A stretch of 64,000 nt of DNA. Source: Aureibacter tunicatorum (lineage in GTDB: Bacteria; Bacteroidota; Bacteroidia; Cytophagales; Cyclobacteriaceae). The notes under the pieces were generated by a model. It searched no databases and was not told the origin of the DNA. It saw only the letters and a list, made by a program, of their open reading frames with translations. The position numbers were made by a program, and so were the translations under genes. The stretch covers positions 1,674,001 through 1,738,000 of the forward strand of contig NZ_AP025305.1 in NCBI RefSeq assembly GCF_036492635.1. The letters are read 5' to 3'. This document shows positions 7,568-20,600 of the stretch, piece by piece. Positions within the stretch are counted from its first letter, which is position 1, and every line of letters begins with the position of its first letter.

Positions 7568-8107
7568 TTAATTATTGCGAATTTCATAGGCAACGCATTT
7601 TTCCAAATGCTTATGCTCTTTGAGCAGTGGATGATTGAATGTCGCTATTTTTTGCATTTCGAGCTTGATCATTACGCGTTCGGATTTATCATTTACTGTA
7701 GGGCAAATGGATAAGATGCGTTCGAGACCGAGCTCGTTGAATGCGTAGTCCAGACATCTTTTTGCCCCTTCCGTGGCATAGCCTTTTCCCCATTCGGATT
7801 GTGAAAGCCTCCATCCGATGTCAATGCAGGGGGTGAATTCGGATTCAAAGGTTTGTTCGCATATGCCGATGAATCCTATGAATTCATTGTTGTCAAGTTT
7901 GTCCACAGCGAAATAGCAAAACCCTTTTTCGGCGTACATTTGCTTCATGCGTTGGATGAATTCCTCTGTTTGTCGATAGTTTGGGATGCTTGGAAAGTGT
8001 TCCATGACTTTTGGGTCGGCGTTTATTTCAGCCATTTTTGGAATGTCTGATGCTGTCCAATCGCGAAATCCAAGTCTATCGGATGTGAAAGTGTGTTGTT
8101 TGTTCAT
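7568..8107 (-). CDS. GNAT family N-acetyltransferase (RimJ/RimL type)
   Basis: 179 residues. TSDRLGFRDWTASDIPKMAEINADPKVMEHF is the typical opening of RimJ/RimL-like GNATs. The acetyl-CoA pyrophosphate loop is in WGKGYATEGAKRCLDYAF, followed by CPTVNDKSERVMIKLEM. Cytoplasmic, acceptor unknown. Monocistronic. Confidence 0.85.
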   Translation of the reverse strand: MNKQHTFTSDRLGFRDWTASDIPKMAEINADPKVMEHFPSIPNYRQTEEFIQRMKQMYAEKGFCYFAVDKLDNNEFIGFIGICEQTFESEFTPCIDIGWRLSQSEWGKGYATEGAKRCLDYAFNELGLERILSICPTVNDKSERVMIKLEMQKIATFNHPLLKEHKHLEKCVAYEIRNN

Positions 8108-11954
<3,847 letters not shown>

Positions 11955-11964
11955 GGTTACTCAT

Positions 11965-12046
11965 GTTTATCATGATTAGTTTTTTATTGTTATACAGGCC
12001 TAAGATCCATAGGGAGAAAAATGGTATAAAAATCAATCGAATAACA
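11965..12046. mobile_element. MITE-like inverted repeat, degenerate copy
   Basis: GTTTATCATGATTAGTTTTTTAT at the left and ATGGTATAAAAATCAATCGA at the right match the ends of the copies at 6233, 25195 and 40256. It is shorter in the middle. It starts 11 bp after the lacZ stop. Confidence 0.5.
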
Positions 12047-12098
12047 CCTCTTCTCATGAAATTTTAATGCATTAGGCAAGCGAGGAAAACAAGAAATG

Positions 12099-12118
12099 GC
12101 CGAGCAATAGCGCTCGGC
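12099..12118 (-). terminator. Hairpin downstream of the Na/Pi cotransporter gene
   Basis: Stem GCCGAGC / GCTCGGC with a 6-nt loop, 20 bp beyond the stop of the minus-strand gene. The following minus-strand sequence is only moderately T-rich. Confidence 0.5.
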
Positions 12119-12137
12119 TATTATGAATAAGTTTCGA

Positions 12138-13847
12138 TTAATGAATTGCGGCAACTTCTTCTTCTATCAAATCATTGGTGACATTGTACACATGATTGCC
12201 AAGCAGTTCGAAGGAGAAGATAATATCGTAGAAAAACATTCCGCTTTTCAAGCTGTATTCAGTTGCTTCTATAGCTTTAATGTTTTGCTTTCTTAATTGC
12301 TTTTTCAATTCATTGACACAATCTTCAATGGCGGTGGCTTTGGATCGTTTGATTTTAGAAAAGTCGTCGAATGAAAGGTTTTTATTCATCGTTGTCAAGC
12401 TACGCTGTATGAGACCGCACATGATATTCAAGTCATCGATTTGAGATTTTGTCAATTCAATGTTTTTCGCATGCATTTTCTTGACGGCTTTTGCTATCCT
12501 TAAGTAGGAGTCCGCTGCTTGCTCTAGATCATCGATGATATTCAATATTTTGCTAAGCTCCACGGAATGCGGGATGAAAGTATTGTTCTCGGAGATCTTG
12601 GCGAGGTAGTTGGCGATTTCAGCCTTTAGCTCATCGGTTTTTTGCTCGTATGCGCTGATCTTGTCAAAGAGTTTGTCTTGATCTTTACGGTTCTCAGCAT
12701 TGAGCATGTCTTTGATGAAAGCATTCATTTTTTCAATAGTGCGTCCCAATCCGCGAACTCTTCCCATGGCTTCCTGTGTGGAGGAAATAATGCCTTCTCC
12801 CAAATATTCCAGATGAATTTCTTCGTCTTCTTTGCTTTTGGGAGGAACCATTTTAATGACAATATTTTTGATCACGTTGACGAAGCTGATCAAAACGAGC
12901 ACATTCACAATGTTGAATAGGGTATGAAATAAGGATAGCGACAATGTGTTGAAAGAGTTGTTTCCCTGCACGTTGCCGGTCAGCCATTCGCCGAAATTTG
13001 ACAGCATGATGGATTTAATCATTTCCACGAAATATGGGAAAGTCAATAGCATCCAGCAAGCGCCGAAAGCATTGAAGATAAAGTGCGCTCTTGCGGCTCT
13101 TTTTCCATGCACGTTTCCGATCATCGCCGCCAAATTGGCTGTGATCGTAGTGCCGATATTTTCACCAACGACGATAGCGCAAGCCAATTCCAAAGGTATC
13201 CAGCCTTGATTGACCATGATCAATGTGATTGCCATCGCCGCGCTTGAGGATTGGACGATAATGGTCAATAAAGCGCCAATCAAGACCGTGATTGGGATGC
13301 CTAAATATCCCATTTCAGTCAAATCTTGCACAAAGCTTAGAACACTTGGGTTGCTTTTCAAGTCCGGCATCGCTGATTTTAGTTCGCTGAGTCCCATGAA
13401 TAAAATCGCGAAGCCGATGATTACCTCTGCCCAGTGTTTTCTTTTGACATTTTTAGAGAACATCATCGGAAAGCCAATGGCTATGATTGGCAGAGCGAAA
13501 GCTGATACGTTGAACTTGCCCAAGCCCAATAATGTGATCAGCCAGCTGGTAATAGTTGTGCCGATATTAGCGCCCATGATGACTCCGATGGATTGTCCCA
13601 GATTAAGCAAGCCGGCATTGACAAAGCTGACTACCATGACGGTAGTGGCGGAAGAAGACTGCACGAGCGCTGTGATAATCACTCCAGTGAACACTCCCAT
13701 GAGGCGGTTGGTTGTCATGGCCGCTAAAATATTTCTCATTTTATCGCCGGCGACATTTTGGATTCCTTCGCTCATCACTTTCATCCCGTAGATAAAGAAA
13801 CCCAAGGCTCCCGCGATTCTTAAGGCATCGAATATTCCAAATTCCAT
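12138..13847 (-). CDS. Na+/phosphate cotransporter with PhoU-like C-terminus
   Basis: 569 residues, NptA/PF02690 family. Two inverted transport repeats each carry the QSSSA signature (VQSSSATTVMVVSF near residue 62 and VQSSSAAMAITLI near 200) with paired GANIGTTIT and GENIGTTIT motifs. The C-terminal ~200 residues form PhoU-like helices (EEIHLEYLGEGIISSTQEAMGR onwards). Predicted Na+-driven phosphate (or other anion) symport across the inner membrane, with the PhoU-like domain regulating flux. Monocistronic. Confidence 0.9.
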   Translation of the reverse strand: MEFGIFDALRIAGALGFFIYGMKVMSEGIQNVAGDKMRNILAAMTTNRLMGVFTGVIITALVQSSSATTVMVVSFVNAGLLNLGQSIGVIMGANIGTTITSWLITLLGLGKFNVSAFALPIIAIGFPMMFSKNVKRKHWAEVIIGFAILFMGLSELKSAMPDLKSNPSVLSFVQDLTEMGYLGIPITVLIGALLTIIVQSSSAAMAITLIMVNQGWIPLELACAIVVGENIGTTITANLAAMIGNVHGKRAARAHFIFNAFGACWMLLTFPYFVEMIKSIMLSNFGEWLTGNVQGNNSFNTLSLSLFHTLFNIVNVLVLISFVNVIKNIVIKMVPPKSKEDEEIHLEYLGEGIISSTQEAMGRVRGLGRTIEKMNAFIKDMLNAENRKDQDKLFDKISAYEQKTDELKAEIANYLAKISENNTFIPHSVELSKILNIIDDLEQAADSYLRIAKAVKKMHAKNIELTKSQIDDLNIMCGLIQRSLTTMNKNLSFDDFSKIKRSKATAIEDCVNELKKQLRKQNIKAIEATEYSLKSGMFFYDIIFSFELLGNHVYNVTNDLIEEEVAAIH

Positions 13848-14313
13848 TTCAAATAAAATTACTTGTGTTGTTAAATTACCGCTTAACGAATATTGAAAAA
13901 GTCGTCAATTTCGATACTAACGATGCCGAGGAGTACTTTTATTAGAGGGCTTGGAAATCGATTTTCAATGTTAATTTAGTGTTAATGAAATCAGCGTTTT
14001 TCGATGGTGATAGCTATGAACAAGTTAAGTGATAAACGGCAGGAATTATAGGTGAAAGCCGAGAGTTTTTGTCCTAATTAAACATGCTGTATTGATCATT
14101 TGAATAAAAATAAAAATCTGCAACTATCTAATAAATAGTGTTTTAGTTCACTTTTTTATTTTTATAGTTCTGAGGTTTTTTTCATATAAAGTGAAAACTT
14201 AACAATTACTTCAAGCAGGGCAAGTGAGCAGTTGCTTACTGGATCGATAGGGGCTTTGGGTTCGCATCGGAGATGCTGAGCCAGCGGGAGGTAGATCAGC
14301 TAAATGGTTCAGA
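13848..14313. other. Intergenic region with a dispersed hairpin repeat
   Basis: About 465 bp without a credible gene. 14259-14286 holds a short palindromic motif, GGTTCGCATC-GGAGATGC then TGAGCCAGCG. Relatives occur in inverse orientation in the right-array spacers (60736-60764, 59608-59636, 61631-61659). The remainder is AT-rich and featureless to my eye. Confidence 0.45.
14259..14286 (+). repeat. Dispersed short palindromic repeat (core copy)
   Basis: GGTTCGCATCGGAGATGCTG followed by AGCCAGCG contains GCATC-GGA-GATGC. The right array carries the reverse complement as CGGCTGGTTCGGCATCTCTA then ATGCGAACC at 60736-60764, plus other copies. Its presence both inside and outside the array suggests an independent small repeat. 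Confidence 0.5.
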
Positions 14314-15276
14314 TTAAGAACCTGATTTCTCGCATACCCATATTTCTCTTGTGAAGTCTGTTTTTCCGATTTTTTTGATTGAGCAAGTGTCCACTATTTT
14401 CAATCCCGCATTTTTGATGAAACTTTCAATATCAGTAGTGGAGACGATGACTACGCGTTGGGTTATTTTGGCTGTAGATTCAATAATATTGGCGGTGATA
14501 TCATCGTCAGAATAAGCGTATAAGTTGTATGGCAAATCTATGATGCCTGCATCGTAGATTTTATCGAGATCTTTGATGTCCGATCGATGAATCTCAGCGG
14601 AGTAGCCAAAGTGCTCCAAGTTTTCTCGGCTATGCCAACAGGTTTTCCAGTTGATATCGCAGCCTTCTATATCATAGCCTGCAAAACACGCTTCCAGCAC
14701 TACCGTGCCGACGCCGCAACAGGCATCTATAAGCTTTTTGTCTTTGTTTCCTTGGGACGCTACATTTACCAGCGTTTTGGCGATAGTCATGCTGATGGAA
14801 TTGCTGAACGAGCGGGGCTTTTGCTTGTGTTTATGCCAATCAAAATCGTCTTTTATCAAACTTCCAAAGTACCACAATCCTTCATGCCAGCATAAAGCAT
14901 ACAGCTTCGTGGGATTGTAATAGTCAGGTTCTCCTTCGATGCAGTGGCCGATATCCCTCAATTTATTGAGCCTGTCTTTGTATTCTGTCGGATCATGCTC
15001 CAGTTGCAAATATTCAAGCTTGAACCCTTCAATGCGAATCTTTTCTTCTTTTATGCTCTCAATTAATTTGTCATAATCCGGATTCGCCAATAAAACGTCG
15101 ATCCTTTTTTTGATAAAGGCGCTTGAAGACGGCTCAATCTTGATATCCGAAAAGAGCATTTTGTCTTTTTCCTCTTGATGGAACAGGTGTCTGGATTCAA
15201 ACTTGCAAAGATCGTTTTCGTTGTGCGGGTAATTGAATGAATATATGTGTTTATGCATGCGTTCTCTGAATTTCAC
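14314..15276 (-). CDS. TRM11/THUMP-type RNA methyltransferase-like protein
   Basis: 320 residues. A Rossmann SAM-binding domain occupies residues ~165-310: motif I DACCGVGTVVLEACFAGY, acidic ribose-binding EGCDINW, and the catalytic motif IV-like DLPYNLY (variant of D/N-P-P-Y), typical of amino-methylating RNA enzymes related to TRM11/TrmN. An N-terminal region (1-130) contains SFNYPHNENDLCKFE. The likely start is either Met at 15276 or MHKHIYSF at 15258. Predicted to methylate guanosine in tRNA; exact target unknown. Monocistronic, cytoplasmic. Confidence 0.75.
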   Translation of the reverse strand: MKFRERMHKHIYSFNYPHNENDLCKFESRHLFHQEEKDKMLFSDIKIEPSSSAFIKKRIDVLLANPDYDKLIESIKEEKIRIEGFKLEYLQLEHDPTEYKDRLNKLRDIGHCIEGEPDYYNPTKLYALCWHEGLWYFGSLIKDDFDWHKHKQKPRSFSNSISMTIAKTLVNVASQGNKDKKLIDACCGVGTVVLEACFAGYDIEGCDINWKTCWHSRENLEHFGYSAEIHRSDIKDLDKIYDAGIIDLPYNLYAYSDDDITANIIESTAKITQRVVIVSTTDIESFIKNAGLKIVDTCSIKKIGKTDFTREIWVCEKSGS

Positions 15277-15448
15277 GGAGTAAGAACGAAATGTACGAAA
15301 ATGTATTCCGTTTTTTCTCGGCCGAATTCGAAGTTAAAGTATTTTTTAGTATTTGGAGCTGTTTATGCTGGAATTCTCTCTTGATTTAAGTGATAATGAG
15401 CCATCATAAAAATCGCTTTTTTCATTTAATGCAATACAGAATAGTTTT

Positions 15449-15472
15449 ATAATAACGAATTTTTATTCGTTA
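15449..15472. promoter_or_regulatory. Inverted repeat downstream of the tetR-type gene
   Basis: TAACGAAT-TTTT-ATTCGTTA, a perfect 8-bp inverted repeat just after the regulator's stop. It may act as its terminator. It shares the ATTCGTT half-site with the putative operator at 16074-16097, so it might also bind the regulator. Confidence 0.4.
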
Positions 15473-15479
15473 TAAATTT

Positions 15480-16052
15480 TTAGGATTTAATAGCGTCCCA
15501 AACAAAGGAAAACATAGTGTCTATGTCTTTATTGGAAAGAGAAAACTTTTTATCCATAACTAATGCTGAGCATTTGTGTAATATTGCAGTAGAAATTTCT
15601 GAAAGTACTTGATTGTCAATGTCTTTTACTATCAGTTGCTCTTTTCCTTCTTTATAAATGTCATGCCCAATATCTTGTTTAGCTTCGAGGATATGTTTTG
15701 GAAGTTTATCAAAGTAAGGCGATTTTTTTACTTGTTGAAGAAAGGAGATTTCATTGTAATTATTGATGCTATACTTTAGCCAATAGACCCATATATTTTT
15801 TAATTTAATCTTAAAAGATTGGTTTTCAGTAATGTATTTCCTTGTCGTTTTGTTTTGCTCTTCCATTATATCTGTAAATAAAGAGGTGATCAATTCCTCT
15901 TTATTTTTGAAATAGATGTAAAGGGTTGAGGGGGATAATTCTACTTTTCTGGCAATATCTGCCATTTTTATCCCTGCAATTCCTTGATTGCTAACTATTT
16001 CCAATGTGCTTCTATAGATGGCTTTCTTTTTTTCTTCGTCTTTGACTCTCAT
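15480..16052 (-). CDS. TetR/AcrR family transcriptional repressor
   Basis: 190 residues. N-terminal helix-turn-helix (residues ~8-55: AIYRSTLEIVSNQGIAG, then ARKVELSPSTLYIYFKNKEEL) and a helical ligand-binding C-terminal domain. Divergently transcribed from the operon beginning at 16148, with a near-perfect 24-bp palindrome between them at 16074-16097. It most likely represses itself and that operon until a small hydrophobic inducer binds. Confidence 0.9.
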   Translation of the reverse strand: MRVKDEEKKKAIYRSTLEIVSNQGIAGIKMADIARKVELSPSTLYIYFKNKEELITSLFTDIMEEQNKTTRKYITENQSFKIKLKNIWVYWLKYSINNYNEISFLQQVKKSPYFDKLPKHILEAKQDIGHDIYKEGKEQLIVKDIDNQVLSEISTAILHKCSALVMDKKFSLSNKDIDTMFSFVWDAIKS

Positions 16053-16073
16053 GTTTTTTTGTTAAACACAATC

Positions 16074-16097
16074 TAAAATGAATAATTATTCGTTTTA
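16074..16097. promoter_or_regulatory. Putative TetR operator
   Basis: A 24-bp palindrome with one mismatched pair, TAAAA(T/C)GAATAA / TTATTCGTTTTA, centred between the TetR gene and the divergent operon. It overlaps the expected -33 region of the TACTTTTG promoter at 16113, a position suited to repression. Confidence 0.65.
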
Positions 16098-16112
16098 GAA
16101 AATATATTTTAA

Positions 16113-16120
16113 TACTTTTG
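16113..16120 (+). promoter_or_regulatory. TAnnTTTG -7 element of the TetR-controlled operon
   Basis: TACTTTTG matches the Bacteroidota -7 consensus and lies 28 bp upstream of the ATG at 16148. Confidence 0.55.
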
Positions 16121-16147
16121 ATCATACAAATTTACAATTTTACTCAT

Positions 16148-16506
16148 ATGGTATCTAGATTAATATTGATTGTTTTGGGGGTATTGTCTTTAGTATTGGG
16201 GCTTGGGCAGGTAATGAAGCGTTTCAAGGAACAGGTCTTGTGGGACAACTTGGATTGATGGGGTTTATGGGCTCAATATTTCAGTCGGTGATCATATTTG
16301 CCTCTTTGACATTTCCTCTTAAGATTCGAAAAAGGATCACTTTATTATTGTTGACATGGCATATCCCTGAGACGCTTTTGATTGCAATATTTGGCATGGG
16401 AATTCCTGAAAGCGAACAATCTTTTGGCATTATCCTTCACAGCACATGGACGGTATTAGCTCTTTTATCTTGGTATTTGGCTAAGGAGAAGCCGTCAAAA
16501 GCTTAA
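16148..16506 (+). pseudogene. Small multi-helix membrane protein with a one-base frameshift
   Basis: ATG at 16148 opens VSRLILIVLGVLSLVLG, a plausible first membrane helix, but this frame ends soon after. The continuation AWAGNEAFQGTGLVGQLG and the remaining helices (to KEKPSKA) lie in another frame, open to 16506. One extra G in the GGGG run at 16198-16201 would fuse the two into a ~119-residue protein. The intact part has three further hydrophobic segments, including LLLLTWHIPETLLIAIFGMG. It may be a true frameshift, a phase-variable tract or a sequencing error; alternatively translation starts at 16240. It is the first gene of the TetR-controlled operon, 26 bp before the O-methyltransferase. 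Confidence 0.6.
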
Positions 16507-16532
16507 TTTATAGACACATCAAACTAAATCAC

Positions 16533-17576
16533 ATGAAAAATACAATAGAACAACTTACACCTCAACAAATCATGCAGGTGGGGACGGGTTTTTGGCCGTC
16601 AAAAATTTTATTGACAGCAGTGAATTTTGAAATCTTTACTTTGCTTGCTGAAAAAGAACAACTTTCGGCAAAACCGCTGAAGAATAAATTAGAATTAAAA
16701 TGCACAGACAGGCATTTTTTTGACTTTTTGGATGTGCTAGTAGGCTTGGGCTTTTTGCAGAGAGAAGGATTATTGGAAAGTGCTTCGTATAGAAATTCTC
16801 CGGAAACAGATTTATTTTTGGATAAATCAAAACCTACCTATATCGGGGGTATATTGGAAATGATGAACAATCGTTTATTTAGTTTTTGGGGCAATCTTGA
16901 TGAAGCTTTGAAAACAGGCGAGGCGCAAAATGAAGCAAAGTATGGAAAACAACCTATTTTTGAGCTGTTGTATCAAAATGAACAAATGCTCAAAGGTTTT
17001 GTAAATGCCATGACCGGAATGCAGATTGGAAATTTTATGACGTTAGCTGAAAAGTTTGATTTCACTTCTTACAATAGCCTTTTAGATGTTGGAGGATCCG
17101 CAGGAGTACTATCACTACTTGTTGCAAAGCATAATTCACATATGAATTGTTTGACTTTGGATTTACCTCCTTTGGAAAAGATAGCCAATGAAACCATCAA
17201 TAAGTTTGGCTTAGAAGATCAAGTGAAAGCTGTCAGTGGCGATTTTTTTGAAATTGAATTTCCGAAATCGGATGTTGTTGTTATGGGAAATATCCTCCAT
17301 GATTGGAATGAAGAGAAGAAATTGTTATTGATTGAAAAAGCTTATCAAGCTTTGCCAGAAAATGGATGCTTGATAGTGATCGAAACCATTATTGATAATG
17401 AAAGGAAAACGAATCCTTTTGGTATGATGATGAGTTTAAATATGCTCATTGAAAATCAAGATGGCTTTGATTTTACCTTAGATGATTTTACAAATTGGAC
17501 AACTAAGGTTGGTTTTAGAGAGACGAAACAAATGCATTTGACCGGACCAACGAGTGCGGTAATAGCCTTTAAATAA
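16533..17576 (+). CDS. SAM-dependent O-methyltransferase (methyltransferase_2 family)
   Basis: 347 residues. N-terminal dimerisation winged helix (residues ~10-90, ILLTAVNFEIFTLLAEKEQLSAKPL) and C-terminal SAM domain with LLDVGGSAGVLSLLVAKH (motif I), DLPPL, SGDFFEIEFPKSDVVVMGNILHDWNEE (motif with catalytic His context) and LIVIETIID. Related to acetylserotonin/hydroxyneurosporene O-methyltransferases. Predicted to methylate a hydroxyl on a phenolic or polyketide-like compound. It lies behind the small membrane gene and under the TetR-type repressor, suggesting inducible modification of a toxic or signalling compound. Confidence 0.88.
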   Translation: MKNTIEQLTPQQIMQVGTGFWPSKILLTAVNFEIFTLLAEKEQLSAKPLKNKLELKCTDRHFFDFLDVLVGLGFLQREGLLESASYRNSPETDLFLDKSKPTYIGGILEMMNNRLFSFWGNLDEALKTGEAQNEAKYGKQPIFELLYQNEQMLKGFVNAMTGMQIGNFMTLAEKFDFTSYNSLLDVGGSAGVLSLLVAKHNSHMNCLTLDLPPLEKIANETINKFGLEDQVKAVSGDFFEIEFPKSDVVVMGNILHDWNEEKKLLLIEKAYQALPENGCLIVIETIIDNERKTNPFGMMMSLNMLIENQDGFDFTLDDFTNWTTKVGFRETKQMHLTGPTSAVIAFK

Positions 17577-17589
17577 TTTATTTTCAAAA

Positions 17590-17627
17590 AAGAACGATAC
17601 TCGCCATTCATGACGAGTATCGTTCTT
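17590..17627. terminator. Bidirectional terminator
   Basis: Perfect 14-bp stem AAGAACGATACTCG / CGAGTATCGTTCTT with a 10-nt loop, between convergent genes ending at 17576 and 17632, with A-rich and T-rich flanks on the two sides. Confidence 0.85.
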
Positions 17628-17631
17628 TTCA

Positions 17632-20600
17632 TTATAGTCGTTTTACATTATCCGCCAGATTTTCGTCTGATCTGGTTCCAAATGGATCGATTCCTATGTA
17701 CTCAGGCGCTTTGTCGACGATGATTTTGAATTCGGTAAATTCTTTATTGATCGTCTTTGTTTCATAATAAATCATCGAGCTGTCATCGCTCACTTCTGAA
17801 GGATGTTTATCAAAGATACCAATCATGATTGGTTCGTTGATTTCAATGGATTGAATAGCTCCGTTTTCAATCGTCTGATTTCGTTTCGTTTTGACTTTCA
17901 AATGAACTTCGTATTTGCCATTTTTCATTTGCTTCACATGACTTTCTTCAACACTCAAATCATAGGTAATGACTTTCTTGAACCAATCGTCGATCAATTC
18001 GTGTTGATTTTCCGGAGCGATGAGATAAAGCTCATTCAGAAAATCGACTGTAGTAGCTTCTAGAGTGTTTTTTTTGCGGAATTTGTTTGTCAATTTTTTT
18101 AAGGCCTGATTAACTTTTGCTTCACCGATCAGATCTCGCAAGGACATCAAGATATGATAAGATTTTCCGTAAGCGATATAAGATTGACCAAAAACTTTAT
18201 AAGCGGGCGGTTCCGCTTTATTGGCAAAAGACCTTCCTGAAAAATATTTTCTGCGTGCGTCATTGGACAAGGTATATAAGGCACGTTTTCCGAATCGCTT
18301 TTCCATCACAACGGCTTCAGTGTATTTGGCCAAACCTTCGACGAGTAAAGAGCCTCCCAATATTGGTTTCGCAGACAAAGCATGTCCCCACCACTGATGC
18401 GCAACTTCGTGAATGGTTCTTTTTGCGACAAGATTGAATGTGTTTTCATCACTGACATCGGTCAAATACAATCGATCTTCCGTCATGCTGATGACTCCCG
18501 GATGCGCAAAACCTCCAAATCCCCAATGCGAAGGAATCTCAGCAATTCTCAAATGATCAAAGGCATATCGGCCGAAGTTTTTCTGACAATAGTCGAGTGT
18601 TTGTTTGCTGCTGAGCTCGATTTCCTCAACATTGATGTCATGCTTAGGATCAAAATATTGTTCGATCGAGATGCCCTGATGATTAATTTTTTGTGTCGCA
18701 TATTTGGCTGAAAAATAACCGATAGTAGGCAGAATCTTCTCCGTAGCTTTGAAATGATAAAAGTTTCGATCATTTTCTGTCCATTGTCTTATCAATTTTC
18801 CAGAACTTAAAGCCACCTGGTCCGAAGAAGTGGAGACAATGGTTTCGAATCTTGCTTTTTCAACCTTTAAGTCTTCCAAATGAATGTGTTCATCCGAATG
18901 ATTATCTTCTTCTCTTTCGGGAAGATTTCGCTTCTTACGCTCTGTTTTGTCTATGATTTCCAATCCATTTCGATATCCTATCACAGGCTCAAAACCTCGA
19001 TGTGTGATATAAGACCCATTCGCTACGATACTTTTTTCTTCTTCGTAATTTTTCAATTGATTGATCAATTCGTATTGATAAAGAATCGATTGCTCAGGCA
19101 TGATGGGTTTATGAAATTTGAAAAGGTAAGTTCCATAAACAGAGTCGTGCTGAATGAGAGAAGCGTTAGCAATAGAGATGCTTTTTAATTTTATTTTTTC
19201 AGTAATGAAAACTTCAGAAATAGGCTGTTCATTTTTATTTTTTAAAATATAATTGGCTTTAATATGATAGGATTTTTTATTCGGATAAATCGCTACTTCA
19301 GTCTTTCGTGATACTTCGTAGGGCTTATCCATGTTTTCATATTGCTTGAATTTTCGTTCATAATTTTCTCTGAAATTCAATTTGATATCTTGATTAATAT
19401 ATTCAGAATCGATATTCATTTGATAGAAAATCAAAATTCCCATGCTTAAAAATCCGATCAATGTTGTTGAAAAAACAATGGCTTGACTTGTATTCCATTG
19501 ATAAATCAATTGTTTGATTTTGGATGAAAAGGTTTTTATAGTTCCTCGGTTCCAGATTTTGAATGATAATCCTGTCAGAATGATTCCCAAGAATGACCAA
19601 AAGATACTCAAATGATTGAAAAGAAGGTTTCCCTCGGCAAATCCGCTCATATTTGAATATGAAACACGTGGCATAAATCCGATGCTGAACAGTGGATGTT
19701 CCAGACCAATAAGAACGGCTTTGAAAGAAATGATGATAACCATCGCGAAGATTCCCATTCCCATGAATTTGTTTTTGGAAATGCTATTGATGAACAGAGT
19801 GATCATGACGTAAATGGCTAATTGAATGCCATAATGATAAAACAACATCGCATATAAATTCCACTCAAAATCATTGTAGCCTAAGCTAATTTGAAATCCG
19901 ACACACATCAATATCGCCGAGCTAATCAATAGCACAGGTAGTGAGAGGATTGCAATGAATTTCGAAGCGAATAAAATGCTGTTTTTGACAGGTGTTGCGT
20001 CTGTGATGGAATTTAAATTGAGACTTCTTTCTCGCCAAACGATCTCAGCACTGTAAAAAATGATCAATATCAAGCTGAAAAGGGTGATGGAATCGGTGAC
20101 TTGATCGATCATTTGATTGGTGAAAGGATGAAGCGGAACGTTGTATTCACTCCCGCGAATGACCAAACCTGTCAATTCTGAAAAAATACTAACCAGCCAC
20201 ATGGCAAAGATGACGATAAAGGGAAGGCTTTTGAAGATATTCTTCAATTCTAAAGTTACCAAAGAGAAAAATGCAAGACGATCAGCTTTGAAATTATGCA
20301 AAGAATGAATCGGTCGATAAGCAATACTTTTGATGTTTTCCTTTTGAGCTTTTGATTTCTTAATGCTTTTTTTGCTGATTTTTCGAAATGAAAATAATCG
20401 ATAAGTAATGGCTAATAAGGCGAATGAAAAGCCAATCCAAATCAATCGATTGAAGAGGAATAAGCCTGATAAAGAAATCAGTTGAGTATTTTTCTGAAAG
20501 GGAGTCCAGAATTGAGTTTGTTCAAAGAAAGAAGCGAAACCAAATGGATCCGCCAATGAGGCCAAAGCCATGCTTTCGGGAGAAGCAGGAACGGATTGAG

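Noticed and set aside
12642-13791. Open frames on the plus strand opposite the Na/Pi cotransporter
   Set aside because: They are antisense shadows of a well-supported gene, with no domain or start signal of their own.
14200-14310. Riboswitch or tRNA upstream of the Na/Pi transporter or methyltransferase gene
   Set aside because: The local GC-rich hairpins match a dispersed repeat and no tRNA or known riboswitch core could be recognised; position downstream of the methyltransferase stop also argues against it.
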